Positions 1 through 11,508 of a stretch of DNA of 64,000 bases are shown here, in pieces. This DNA is from Cymodocea nodosa. Its lineage: Eukaryota; Streptophyta; Magnoliopsida; Alismatales; Cymodoceaceae. The translations under genes and the position numbers were made by a program. The first letter of the stretch is position 1, and the number at the start of each line of letters is the position of its first letter. Location: positions 1,136,001-1,200,000 of the forward strand of contig JAZBRI010000010.1 in assembly GCA_036874045.1 (NCBI GenBank), in the 5' to 3' direction. The notes below the pieces were generated by a model that made no database searches, was not told the DNA's origin, and saw nothing but the letters and a program-made list of their open reading frames with translations.

Positions 1-3000
1 AATTTAATCTAAGGAATGACTAGAAAAACTCATATACAATGCATGAATACATATAAAATGATGGAGTCTATATAGTCTTAGTAACTAAAGGATTTGGATA
101 ACTATTCTAAGTATACGTAAAGAAGGTGTTAGGCACCCTACATATTCAATTTATTGTCATCTTAGATATCCCTACATATGTATAGATGAGATAATGCATA
201 TAAGTGTCTAGCTATGTGAAAGTAGAAAAGATAGGTAAAATAAATAAAACTAGTAGCTTAAAAGAGAGTCATGTAAACATTTTCTTACTTATGTAATGAT
301 TGGAGAATGAGCCTTACATGATCCTAGTTTAGATATCCTAAATATAGTGTAACTAGAGTAAATAAGTAAGACAAATAAAACAAGCAAAGTATGATGTAAA
401 TGCAAGGTGATTTAGGACATATAGAATGGATACATCCATTCATGCCCTCTAAAGTAATTACTAAGTAAAAGTGTTTTCACAAGTAATAATGTAAATGACA
501 TATGCATAATATTATAAAGTAATTGAGAAAATCGATGCAATTAGAAATGAATTGATAAATAAATATATCAATCAAACATTTCATTATAATCATTCAAGCA
601 AACAAATTCACACATTGCATTCATATTTTAGTGAAGTATGGAATGTTTCTCTTGAGTTGCCACAATGTTTGTAGGAATGTCTTGATTTTGAAAAATCAAT
701 GAAAAATGTATATTAATTAGAAAGTTATGAAATCACCTCTAAATTAAAGAAGTTAAAGTTTATAATCTAGAAAAAGTATATAGTAAAAGCATCTAAATAA
801 TTAAAGAATGCAAACAATGTAAAGAATTTGGAGGTTCAAGAGAAATCTACAACAATGTCTACTAACTAGTGCATAATTCAAAAAATCATAGAGAAATGTA
901 TATTGATCAAAATAACATGATTCAAAATTCATTGAAAACATACATGAATATAATTTTAGAAAAAAAATGTGAAACAAAATATTTTAGGTTCATCTACGTC
1001 GCCACTACCACTACAAGTCTAATGTGCATATTTTGGGACAAAAGACCTATTTGTAGTTAAGGTTAAATTCAAAAATTTGTATCTCCTTAACCACTTAATG
1101 GAATGATGTGATTTAACTTGTAAATAAGAGATTGACAAGTTGACTACATGCAAAAATTCATAGATTATATATTCAAAAGTCTACAGATATTAAAAGTGTG
1201 ATCGAAAACAAAGCATTATTAAGGAAATAGAAAAAAAAGGAAGACGTAGTTCACTTCAAAAAGTCATTACTCTTAGCATGAATTGAAATAGCTTGATGTA
1301 ACATTCATTGGAAAGTTTAGAGAATGCATTATGATAAAAAATAACAAATAAAAATCATTGTAGATGTATTACAAGTGAATTTGAATTTCATAAGACATAC
1401 CTCTAAAATAGACAAGCAATGTGGGGCAACATTCCCAAATTCAGATCTTTCCATCTCTTAGTTGAATTTTAGATCTCAAATATGTGTTAAAAATATTATT
1501 AAGTGAGCTCTAATATACTAAAGAATCATTTAGATCCAACAATTAGATCTAGATTAAAAAACCAAACATGTATGCAACATAAGCAAATTTAGATAAGATA
1601 ATCATACCATGATGAAAGTTTAATAACTTTTAATATAGAGATTGTATTTCTCTAATATTTAGCTTATTAGAAAGACAAGAAGTGATATACCATATATTAA
1701 ATTTTTAGCAAAATCTAATGGTCAGATCTCAAGTTATAATCATTTGAAATTTAGCATGTAACACATAATATATCATCAACAAGAGGGGTGACATGACTTA
1801 AGATCTAAGTCATCCATTGCCTCTCACAACCAAAAAAAGAGGGGAGGAAAATAAATTAATAGTGAGATAGACTATTATAGACCAACCCCTATTCTATTGT
1901 TAAAGAAGAAGGGGGTGAGCCTCACTTGAGATGACAACATAGATCTGACATGAGAGGCTTCAATGAATAGTGGTGAATCCTTAGAGGGATGGAGGAAGCA
2001 AGGATGGAGTCACAAGGGCAACAAACCAACATTCTATTAGACAATCTTCCACAACTAGAACAAGAGAATATGAGTAAAGTGAGATGACATGCGATGGAGG
2101 GTGATGATTAGATGGCCTGAAAGTATCAAATGATGTTGCATAGGACTTCGAAGGACATGTACAAGCTTGGAGAGGCTAAATGTGGCCTTCCTCTTTGGTC
2201 ATAGATGGAGTTCAATTTGGTCACACAAGTTTTCTTTGGTAGTGGTAGAGTAGCAAATCCTATGGGGAATGCACATAAGAGCTTGGGAATGATTCAAGGT
2301 CTCAAGCATTCAAGTTGTCCAAAGAGCGTGGAGTGTGTATAGAGTTAGAGAATGGAGCATCTCAAGAAAGAATTATAGTGGGTGGTGCAATAGTGATATG
2401 CATTAGTGAAGCTCAAGATGCAAATTTAGTGCTCTAGAGAGGTCATTGAAGCTTAGAGAAGAGGTTTAGAAGTTCAAAGTCACTAGAGTGCCTCAATAAG
2501 GGAGGGAATTTGGTTTTTGTTCGCTATCTAGACATGCTATAAAATATCTAGCAAGCTAGTTGGCCCATTGTTTGTCTAGCCAATGAGGGTAAGGTGGCAA
2601 AGATGAGGATGATCTAATGCAATCTAGAGCATTTGATTTGATGTAAGTGATGTGCTCTCCACTATTAATCCTAAATTGAATTCTGATCATTGGCTAAAAG
2701 TGAAAAAAATGTAAATCATTGGATACGAGTGATTTGATCAAAGGTAATGTGATCTAAACCGTCTAATCAAACCTAGATGGCTCAATCTCAATCCTTAGGA
2801 GAGGTTTGTGCACACTAAAGAGGTTTGTGTAGGTGGAATTAGACAAAAATGAAAATAATTTTCATTCAATTTTGGTGGATTAGCATTATGCACTCAAGGA
2901 AAATATTTTCCAACAAAATTTCATTTCCATCTCTTTATAAAGTTCCAGAATTCATTTTCATAGCCTATCACAAAGGAAAGTCTTGGAATTCTGCTTGCAT

Positions 3001-3170
3001 GCCTACCTCCCTTTCACTTCTACTTTTGACCTCATCATGCTTGTTGTCTACTCTTTACCTCATCACACTCTGCTCCCCATCATCATCACCCATCAGCTCT
3101 ATAGTCATCATCCTTGTGCACCTCTTCATCGTTGTCCTCACACATCGTCATTTTTGTCTCTATTGTAGTC
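1..3170. other. AT-rich spacer with diverged repeat similarity
   Basis: No convincing coding sequence; the open frames are short and unlike any family I know. Bases 1-340 resemble, on the opposite strand, the part just inside the right arm of the element at 26124-30882: both share a GACTAG-AAAA stretch, an AAGG/AAGTGT-AGGCACC block and a GATCCTAGTTT block in the same order. This suggests that the window opens inside a diverged copy of that repeat. Phrases such as 'TCAGATCT' and 'GATCTAA' recur, as they do in repeat-derived plant DNA. Nothing else recognisable. Confidence 0.4.
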
Positions 3171-3172
3171 GT

Positions 3173-3480
3173 CTCCATTGCAATCAAAATAGTAGTTGAG
3201 TTGTGTCTTTTACGTCAAAACACCAATGACATCTGATTAAACCTAGTGGAATCATCCACTATAGTCACCCTTGCCTCTACTCAAATTTGGGGCTTTTGCA
3301 TTAGGGTGGCAATTTCATATTCATTATCTTTGAATCATCTCCATTGTAGTCAAAATGTTAGTTGAATCACATCTTCCACATCAAAACACCAATGACATTT
3401 GCACAAATTCTGTTAGTCAAATTGTTCACACCAATCACCATTGCCTTTGCTCATATTTGGGGCTTTTGCATTAGGGTGGG
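3173..3480. repeat. Tandem duplication, period about 166-170 bp
   Basis: Two diverged units lie head to tail. Each starts with CTCCATTG (3173 and 3339), passes through TCAAAACACCAATGACAT and ends with GGGGCTTTTGCATTAGGGTGG (3309 and 3479). The second unit has small indels. No coding role is seen. Confidence 0.75.
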
Positions 3481-4990
3481 GATTTTAGTAAACTCCAATG
3501 TATCTAAGCTCAATTTTTATTTTTAACTATCTACTTCTTATCTATATAGAGAAGATTGACTTGATCACTCGTGGTATTTGACTATTGATGATTTGTGGAC
3601 ATTCCACTACCATGAAAGAAAGAAGAAGCAATTATTGATGTGGTATTGAAAAAAGGAAGAAGTGATTATTCATCAACATGAATGCATTGAAATATCAATC
3701 TTGACAACATACCAAAACTAGAATTATGTTTCTAGCCTTTGTTGGATTTACTAGTACATGGAAAGCTTGAATCATATAGTTTCATCCATCTAGAAATCAT
3801 GCTTCCAATTAAGAGGTACAAACCCTAATACAAGTATAGAATATTAGCAAGCAACTTCAAAACACCTGTTTCCAAAATTCAAGAAATCTTTGCCTTGCTT
3901 ATTCTATTTACTAATTTTAAAATTATATAAATATCTAATTAATTGATAAATGATATATAAAGATCTAATTATATCATTATATAACTTATTAATTGATTAA
4001 TATAATTAATTACATTTTGTCTAATTACTTCAATTCATTAATTAAGAAGTTAATCAATAAATTAATTATAGATAATTATATTACATTATTATCATAAACA
4101 AATATAAATTTCAATTTTGTCATGTGTACAAACATCTAAATTTTAATTTCTATCAAATTCTTGAACGTACATAAACACTTGAATTTCAAATTTTATTTTT
4201 GTCAAATTCTGTAAAATTCAAATTCTTTCATATTGAATTCCAAGCGCACAAATAAATCCTAGAAAGTAAAGAAAAGTGACAAAAAGTGTTTGATGAATTC
4301 TAAGTGTTTGTGCATACAAGAAAGTGGCAAAAAGAATTTATCACTTTCTACCATATATAAACACAAACTTTCTGCCCCAAACTTTTCTCTTCTCCAATCT
4401 TTCTACACTCAACCTACAAGAATGTTGCAAAAACATTCGAGAAAGCTACAAATATCTTCTCCTTAAGCACCATCAGTTCTTCTTTGATGTAGAACAATCT
4501 TCATTAGTGCATGCTTACCATTCCATGATTCCATGGTTCGTGATCCTTCGAAAAACCTTTCTTCGAAAAGCCATCCTTTTATTAGTACTCGCTTGTCATT
4601 CCATGATTCCACAATTTGTCATCCTTCAAACTCATCTACTTTGAAAAGCTCTCATCTCCAAAAAGCCCTATTCCGATCTTGTTGTGAAAAGCTCTCGTTA
4701 GTTGAAGTATTGTCTACTCACCTATGTTTCAATCTTCTCCAAGGTAAGTTCCTAAAGATCTTGAAGAAGGACAATGGTTTCCTTTTGTAATGGAATCATA
4801 CTTCAAAAACATCCTAAAAGGTTCCTTGATGAAAATTTTGTTGTTAAAAATGGAAAATTTATTATGAAACAGTAGATCTAACTTTTATTATTGTGACTTG
4901 GCTCCTCCCCAATCCCTTTAATCAGACTTGTTCCTTAGAAGTAAAATTTTACTTGCTAATACATAGACTAATGTATATCAATTAAATATG

Positions 4991-5108
4991 ATTAATGTAG
5001 ATACATAGTAGTAGAAACAAATATTTCCTAGTTCTCATTAATGTAGATACATAGTATTTGAAACAAATATTTCTTAGTTCTCATTAATGTAGATACATAA
5101 TAGTTGAT
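4991..5108. repeat. 46-bp tandem repeat, about 2.5 copies
   Basis: Units starting ATTAATGTAGATACATA recur at 4991, 5037 and 5083, a period of exactly 46 bp, with the third copy truncated. The first two units differ at a few positions only (TAGTAG/TATTTG; CCTAG/CTTAG), so the array looks young compared with the decayed transposon around it. Confidence 0.85.
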
Positions 5109-5824
5109 TTTTTTCTATTGTAAATAAACCAAGTGACATATTACTTGCTAAAGTGATTTACAGTTACAAAGAAAACAATAACTATGATGACATTTTCAAA
5201 ATGATTTTCTATGATTTTATGATGACATTGTTTTATACTTCAAAAGTTTAAGCTTCATTTTGTTTTAATAGTTGTTTTCCCATTTCTTGAGGTATTGTCT
5301 TCAATTAATCAAGGCCTCATAATTACGATTTTAAACATTGATGTCATGCCAAATTCCTTTGAAAAATTAACACTTGCTAGGTTATGATGATGATAGATTG
5401 GTGGAACTGTGGAAGTTGATGTTATGTTAAAGACCTTTGTAAAGTTGGCACATACTATATTACATTGGAAATATTGGTGGAAGTTTGTGAAAGTATGAAA
5501 CTCCACAAAAAAACCTAGCAAAATATTGGAAACATATCTTATGGAATTGCTATCAATAATTCATGTCTATATATAATTGTCAAGTGAATTCACCTAACAA
5601 TTATAATTATCAGGTGAATTCATGTCTATATATAAAGTGTCAAGTGGATTCAATTTAAAACTACACCCAACATATGTATGTTGCTTGCTTGCTCACAATG
5701 GGTTGTATTTTAATAATTTTATATAAATTGGTTGAAGTGTCTAGTAGACTAATTTTGTTGATTATTAAAGAAAATCAAACATAAGTTAAATTATATTTAG
5801 GCTAATAATTATCTTAATGTAATT

Positions 5825-6308
5825 AAATTTTACTTAGTAGATGTTAGTTTTCTAAATTAGTCAGAATTTATTTACCCATTTAGAAGTGTTAAATATCATT
5901 TATCTGATTATAATATATTTCGACTTCCAACAAATGCCATAAAAAATTTTAATTATAGGCATTCACGATCAAGGATAGTGATCGAACATACATTTAAAGT
6001 TGTGAAGTATCATTTTGCAATTTTACATGGTTATATATCATTTTCATATGAAATTTAGGTAAAGATTATATATGCATGTTTTACTTCATAATTTTATGAG
6101 TAAAGTAGATAAAAAAGATTCACTTAAAGATCTTTAAAATGAGTTGGAAGAATTTAAAGGTATTGATCATGAACAAACTTATAAAAGTATAGATGAAGAA
6201 ATTAAAAGAGCAACTACATCTAGATTAAGTCAACAATAGAAGAAAGAAGTAGTTGATAATATACATTATGAAATGATATTATCTATATGCGAAGAATATA
6301 ATGTATAA
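5825..6308 (+). pseudogene. PIF/Harbinger transposase C-terminal relic
   Basis: In family members this nuclease domain (DDE_Tnp_4 type) cuts and reinserts the transposon. Frame 5825 reads KFYLVDVSFLN, a stop, then SEFIYPFRSVKYHL, matching the family pattern Y-L-V-D-x-G-Y ... P-Y-R-G-V-R-Y-H-L. It continues with NFNYRHSRSRIVIEHTFKVV and KYHFAILHGY, matching the family's N-x-R-H-S-x-x-R-x-x-I-E-R-T-F-G-x-L-K-x-R-F block that holds the last catalytic Glu. A +1 shift near the ACFTS/HNF position leads to a typical acidic tail (ELEEFKGID ... EIKRATTSRLSQQ). Stops and the shift show it is dead. Confidence in the family is high; the extent of the original gene is unknown. Confidence 0.8.
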
Positions 6309-6440
6309 TGTATTATCATAAAGATGTAATGTATTATCTATTATTTTCTATCATTTTCTAAATTATGTACAAATACCTATATTTTTGTTACTTTCTGTGA
6401 AACTTTCTTTTTATTACTTTCTATGTGCATAAATGAGTTT

Positions 6441-7160
6441 TCACTCTTATATGAGATCTTGGTGATCAAATAAAATGTAAATCTAATAAAAATTATCGAA
6501 TGAGATTTGAGTGACCCAATCTAGATCATTGAATCAAAAGAGATAATGATACGATCTAGACCATCAAATCGGATTAGAATTATTATATCATTTATTTTTA
6601 CATAAGAACTTATGTTATGGATTTATTTTAATATGTTAGCTTGTCCCCTATGTTGGAAGTCCAAGTTCACAATTTAATATGTTTTCTTCTCAAGCTAGTC
6701 ATATTCTTATTTCATAGATTCAAATTCATCTTGTATGTTTACAATTATCAAGTATTTCTATAAATATATCTTATACGAGTCTCATCACTAGGCAAATTTG
6801 GCCCTTTAATACACTAATTTTATCCTCCATGAGACAAGTCTCGATTTTGGGTAGTGTTTCTCTATTAATCTTATTAGATGATTTGATGGTAATTGTAAGT
6901 GTTCGTGGTGATCACAAAACTTGTGGATTACTTGTAATAGGTATGTGTATGTGTGTAAGTGTTGGTATTTGCAAGTTTTTTAGTGATTATGTCTATAGGT
7001 AGTAGAATTTAGGCTTGGCAAATGTTTATTGAAAGTATGGTTATTGATTGAGTCAAATGAGGTAGACTAAATCAATTGATTGGTGTTTGTGCCTGTCTAC
7101 TGTGTGGTCAAAGAAATTGGTTATTGGTCGTACTTCCATATCCTTGTTATCTTTCAATTG
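6441..7160. other. Spacer left of the Athila-like insertion
   Basis: No coding frame or structured repeat seen. After removal of the 17 kb element this stretch would continue directly into 24171, where a LINE-like 3' end with a poly(A) run lies, so part of it may be LINE 3' noncoding sequence. That link is inference. Confidence 0.3.
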
Positions 7161-7165
7161 ATACG
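7161..7165. repeat. Target-site duplication, left copy (ATACG)
   Basis: ATACG immediately precedes the TG of the 5' LTR. The five bases after the CA of the 3' LTR (24166-24170) are CTACG. Four of five bases agree, as expected of a 5-bp duplication that has since taken one substitution. Confidence 0.7.
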
Positions 7166-7998
7166 TGTTTAGAATGAAAAAGTGCATATTATTAACGGTT
7201 AAATGATGGTTAATTGCATAATATTTAACTTATCATATAAGAATTAAGTCATTATGTTATAATTGCACTGTTATATGATTTAATTGAAGAATTTGCTTAA
7301 ATTGGGGGAATTAATGTTAATTTAGTACATTTATGGACTGTCGGTAAGTTGCAAGCTGTGAAATTCTTAAGTATCCAAATTTTCTGATATTTCGAACAGT
7401 TATGTTTAACATACCGAACAAATTCAAACAGTTATGTTTAACAGACCGAATATGTATCGGATAGTTATGTTTAAATTGTCAAACAGTTATGTTTTGAGAG
7501 AATATTTTATTATTTCCTGAAGTACACGTGTCAAAACCATAATGAATGACTTAAGTGAACTTTCGGTGAGTTATCTATAACTATCCAAAATTGCAGTTGG
7601 GCATCAGATAGTTATCGCTGTAACTCTCCGAAATCTCTTTTTATTTATAAAATAGCTAAGGACACGTGTCGTATTCTAGGAAATTGACTTAAGTGGATTT
7701 TCAGTGAGTTAGCTGTAACTATCTTAAATGCATCTGAGCATTGGATAGTTAGACTTGTAACTCTTTGAAATGTTATTTTATGATTAAACTGCTGCTGACA
7801 CGTGTTGAGATCTGGTAGATTTACTTAAGTTATATATCGGTGAGTTATTTGTAAGTACCCAAAATGCATCTGAGCATCGGATAGTTAAGTTTATAAGTAT
7901 CTGAAATGCACTTGAGCATCGGATAGTTAAATTTATGCACGTGTTTTATAGTTAAATCAACGAAGAAAGTCCGTTGGGTTATCTGTAACTCCACAAAC

Positions 7999-8008
7999 TA
8001 TATATATT
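7999..8008 (+). promoter_or_regulatory. Candidate LTR TATA box
   Basis: TATATATATT follows the inverted-motif array of U3 and precedes the conserved CACTGTAGCGGTTG stretch. The same arrangement recurs in the other LTR copies (for example 22803-22830), which fits a Pol II core promoter at the U3/R border. No transcript evidence is available. Confidence 0.4.
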
Positions 8009-9025
8009 TTCTAATATGTCACTGTAGCGGTTGTAGGAATAGACACTTGGAAGAGAAAAACCACATTTGCACATATCGCGTAGGGAAAGAAATCATCATC
8101 GTTAATACGAATGAAGGAAATCCAACCAACCATTCAAGCAGAAGCAATTACTACTGAAGAAATATAAAAGAAAAGAAGAAAAAAAGAGAAGGGTGTGATC
8201 GATGGGCGGACAGTGTGTGCAGAAGAGGATTGGCGATGCAATTCTCTGAAGTACCACACCAACCATCATTATCACCATCATCATCACCATAATCACCAAC
8301 CATTGGAGGTCTGTGAGGATACTTGCCTGATGTCGGGTCGATTCCGAGCCAAACACAGTGCTTGACAACCACTATGAGGAGTGATCGCGTCGTGGGAAGG
8401 GAAGCCATTTTCACCAAGCGTCGACTCATATTTCAGGAGATCGTAAAGCTTTTAGCCTTGGCTTTAGGTTGATGCCTGTATGTTGAAGAGGAGATCATCT
8501 TGCAATTCTGGACTCGCAATTCTATAGGGAGAGGAGAGAGGATTGTAAGTGATTTAATTTTCAATGGTGTAATCGCGTTGCAAGTAGTGTTAGAAGTATT
8601 TACTGTCAAGTGAGATTACTTTACATTTCACCTATCGCCCATTTCCATGTTCATATTAAAACAAAAATACCAAAAATAATTTATCTATGTTTGTATGTTG
8701 TATTTGAGTGTTGTATTGTTTGTGTTGTATCGTGATTAATGTTATCTTTGTCAGTGTTGTGATTGTTTTATGTTTACTTTAGATTTACAGTTTACTGAAA
8801 TTGGTTCGTTCAAAAGACTTAAAGATTTTAATGGTTACTGTTTGAATTATCTAAATGTTAGTATTGCTTAATGATAAATCCAATGATAACTAACATTAAA
8901 GAGCTTAATTGATGTTATTTACAATCTATGGAATCGCCCAATGGTTGACCGAATTCCTTTGTAAATAGCAGTATTAAAAAGAAAAGGCAAGCTCGTGGAG
9001 TTAACTTAAGTCCATGAGGTTAGTC

Positions 9026-9049
9026 CGTTGAGTTATCCATAACTCAACG
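9026..9049. repeat. Perfect hairpin in LTR end: 10-bp stem, 4-nt loop
   Basis: CGTTGAGTTA (9026-9035), loop TCCA, TAACTCAACG (9040-9049). A second imperfect one follows at 9058-9085. This motif pair also precedes ORF X, the capsid Gag frame and the F-box frame, so it looks like a repeated control or RNA-structure module of the family. Confidence 0.8.
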
Positions 9050-9364
9050 AATTTAGTCCGTTGAGTTAGCTGTAATTCAACGGAGAGTTTATTGAATATA
9101 TAAATTTGATTTTTAACAAACGAACAGTACTCAAGTTCGTCAGCAATTCCCTGTGGGATCGACCTGTACTTGCACACTGATACAATAGACACTGTGCACT
9201 TGCAATTAAAGTACAAATTGGAATTAATATCTAAATTGTATTAAAGGTTGTTTGTTTACTTCTAAAAGAGAGAATAGGCATAAAGATAAATTAACTAAGT
9301 AAAAATAGAAGTAACAAATCCATGTTTTTCTAGTGTAGTGTTGGGAAAATCCAAACAAGTTTTA

Positions 9365-9382
9365 TGGCGCCGTTGCCGGGGA
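9365..9382 (+). other. Primer binding site, tRNA-Asp type
   Basis: TGGCGCCGTTGCCGGGGA lies seven bases after the end of the 5' LTR. It is the sequence usually described as complementary to the 3' end of plant tRNA-Asp and is used by Athila-lineage elements to prime minus-strand DNA synthesis. Assignment to the tRNA is from general knowledge and was not searched. Confidence 0.85.
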
Positions 9383-9430
9383 ATTGAATTGAATTGAATT
9401 GAATTGACTTGACTTGAATTGAATTGAATT
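9381..9430 (+). repeat. (GAATT)n microsatellite abutting the PBS
   Basis: Ten consecutive pentamers: five GAATT, two GACTT, three GAATT. The array starts on the last two bases of the PBS, so it sits exactly where a tRNA primer ends, and could reflect slippage during priming. Confidence 0.9.
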
Positions 9431-9496
9431 AAGCAATTGTTAGAGCTGTTTCGTTTTAATAGCCAGAGTTGTGTGTTTTCTTCTGTAATTGAGAAT

Positions 9497-10522
9497 ATGG
9501 CATATGCTTATGCTTAAAGATTTCTGAAACCTGTAATTAGCATATGTGAATTCTGCAATTCTGAAGGACACGACATTTCTGACTGTTTGAAATTGAGACA
9601 CTTATAGATTGTTAGATCCCATGAACAACAAATGAATTATCCTAAATATAATAGAGCCGAGTATGAGAATCCTATAGTTTACCCAATTGATGCTCAGTAT
9701 AGAATGTGTAATATGATGAGAGACACTGAAGTTTGGGATAGCTATGACAGACTAGAGCATAGCATAGAGCAAAATCTGGACAAACTGGAATACTTTGTGT
9801 GTCAACAACAAGAAGTCAACCAATTAAACTATAAGGAGGCATATTCAAAACCTAAACAAGATATAATTTACGAAACAGAAAAAACCATAAAGAAAATTGA
9901 TCAAAAATTGAATGCAATGAAATTAGATGATTTAGAACAAAAATTAAAAGCATTAGACGAAAATGCAATGAAAATACAAGTTATGCAACAGGACAATAAA
10001 AATTATAATGTTATAAACCTGCATAATTTACAAAATATACAGCAAACAGAAAAGACTAATGCAAGAGAATTTAAAGAATGCACTTTAAAACTAAAAACAA
10101 TTGAAGATCATAACCATGAAAATGATATACAAAAACATCATGAAGGTAACGAAAATCTAGAAGATGTATGTGTAACATTAAGATCTGGAATTGATATACC
10201 ACCAAGAACTCAAAATGAAAATGATATGAAGGTGGATAAGAGTAAAAATCAAAATGATAATGAAAATATCGCTGAAAATCTAGAAATCACTGAAGAACAA
10301 TCTGAATCTGCGAATGAAGCTAAAAATTATCAAACAAATCAACTAAAAGAAAAAGAGTCTTTGAAATCAAAATCTTTAGCACCCTATCCTGAAAGATTAC
10401 AACAAACAATACCTGAAAGACAAGAGAAAATTAGAGAAATTTTTGAAAAAGTACAAGTTAACATTCCTTTGTTAGATCTATTGCAGAAAATGCCACCTTA
10501 TGCTAAATTTCTTAAGGATTGA
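9497..10522 (+). pseudogene. Zinc-knuckle (NC) and gag-pro linker frame
   Basis: First frame after the PBS. From ATG 9497 the frame runs with stops at 9515 and 9605, then open from 9632 to 10522. It encodes a perfect CCHC knuckle, C-x2-C-x4-H-x4-C (CEFCNSEGHDISDC, 9545-9586), the nucleic-acid-binding motif of nucleocapsid. A long Lys/Glu/Asn-rich, probably coiled-coil region follows, then TLRSGIDIPP and PYPERL ... NIPLLDLLQKMPPYAKFLKD, which match the Athila linker between Gag and protease. The capsid domain that normally precedes the knuckle is absent here; it lies at 17976-19319. I chose 9497 because it is the first in-frame ATG upstream of the knuckle. The frame ends at a stop just after the linker motif, before protease. 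Confidence 0.8.
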
Positions 10523-10539
10523 TGTACTAAGAAAAGATA

Positions 10540-11508
10540 GCGAAAAGTTCTTAGAAAGGTCTTTTTAGCTTAGCAAAGTAGTTCCTTATTTCTGCCACAA
10601 ATTCCTAAAAGTTATCTGATCCTAGAATCCATGTTATATCATGCATCATAGGAAATACCATTCTAGAAAGAACTTTAATAGACTTAGGTGCAGGTATAAA
10701 TGTTATGCCAAGTGATATATTTGCATCCTTAGGATTAGAAGGCTTAACTCCTACTAGTACGGTTATTCAATTAGCTGATAGAAGTATAAGATACCCTAGA
10801 GAAAATATAGAGTATGTCTTAATTAAAATAAAAAATTTTATATATCCTATTGATATTGTAATTTTGGATTCCCAACAAATTAAGCATAAAAATAGTGATA
10901 CATCTTTAATTTTGGGGAGGCCATTTTTAGCAACATCAGGGGCTGTTATAAATTGTAAAACTAGAGTAATGAAGTTAGCATATGGTAATGAGGATACTCA
11001 ATTAAATATTTTCAAACCAGAAAGGTTTGAGGAGTTAGGAATGTCCTTACATACCATAGACTTTTTAGAGGATGAAAGAGATATGCTAGATGATGTAATT
11101 CAAGAAGAATTAAATAGGCAAATCAATTCTAAAATTTTAGAAGAAAGTGAAAGCATAAATATAGAAGGAGATCAGGAAGAAATTAATTTAAAAAATGATG
11201 ATGTTCAATTAGGAGCTCTAGCTTCTGATGGGCAGCATTTAGAATTAAAACATTTACCTCTTGAATTAACCTATATATTTCTGGAAGATAAACGAACCTG
11301 TCCAATCATTATTGCTTCAGATTTAAAAGAGGAACAAATAGCTAAATTAAAAGATGTAGTAAAAAGTTATAAAGAAGCAATAGGATGGACTATGACTGAT
11401 ATAAAAGGGTTAAGTTCAACTTTATCCTGTCACCACATATATTTAGAAGAGAATGCTAAACCTATTAGAATTCTTGATAGGACATTAAATCTAAACCGAA
11501 ATAGTTAA
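10540..11508 (+). pseudogene. Aspartic protease and start of RT (pol)
   Basis: Retropepsin-type protease that matures the polyprotein. In frame 1 the segment SCIIGNTILERTLIDLGAG precedes INVMPSDIFASLGL; the catalytic Asp is in DLGAG at 10681-10695, the Athila form of D-T/S-G. ADRSIRYPRENIEYVLIKI and LILGRPFLATSGAVI are the family's second core (ILGRPFL). The domain is followed by the acidic spacer and the beginning of RT (GWTMTDIKGLS...CHHIYLEENAKPI). The frame breaks at 11480-11508, where RT goes on in the next frame. The part before about 10640 is shifted relative to the linker frame. Confidence 0.85.

Larger units (their letters stand above)
4302..6440 (+). mobile_element. Decayed PIF/Harbinger DNA transposon
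   Basis: The reading-frame relic at 5825-6308 is the C-terminal part of a PIF/Harbinger (HARBI1/ALP1-like) transposase. Its probable outer ends are a left segment (4302-4335, GTGTTTGTGCATACAAGAAAGTGG) and an imperfect inverted counterpart at 6413-6440 (ACTTTCTATGTGCATAAATGAG). The inverted ends match only partly and no 3-bp target duplication could be fixed, so the boundaries are approximate. The N-terminal half of the transposase is not recognisable. Similar end sequences occur on the MITE-like element at 24955-25614. Confidence 0.5.
7166..9357 (+). repeat. 5' LTR of the Athila-like element (2192 bp)
   Basis: Begins TGTTTAGAATG and ends GGGAAAATCCAAACA; its partner at 21973-24165 is one base longer. 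The U3 part (about 7380-7990) is full of short inverted motifs, for example TAACTAT(C)CGA ... TCGGATAGTTA around an AATGCATCTGAGCA loop. A TATA candidate lies near 7999. The downstream part has a GC-richer block (8150-8470) and, near the end, the block AACTGCAAGTGCACAGTGTC ... GATCCCACAGGGA read on the minus strand, which is widely seen in plant gypsy LTRs. Confidence 0.93.

Noticed and set aside
869-1060. 63-codon frame
   Set aside because: Short, AT-biased, no similarity or context.
2849-3199. 116-codon frame with hydrophobic Ser/Leu-rich translation
   Set aside because: Looks membrane-like but results from CT-rich sequence running into the tandem duplication; no conserved motif.
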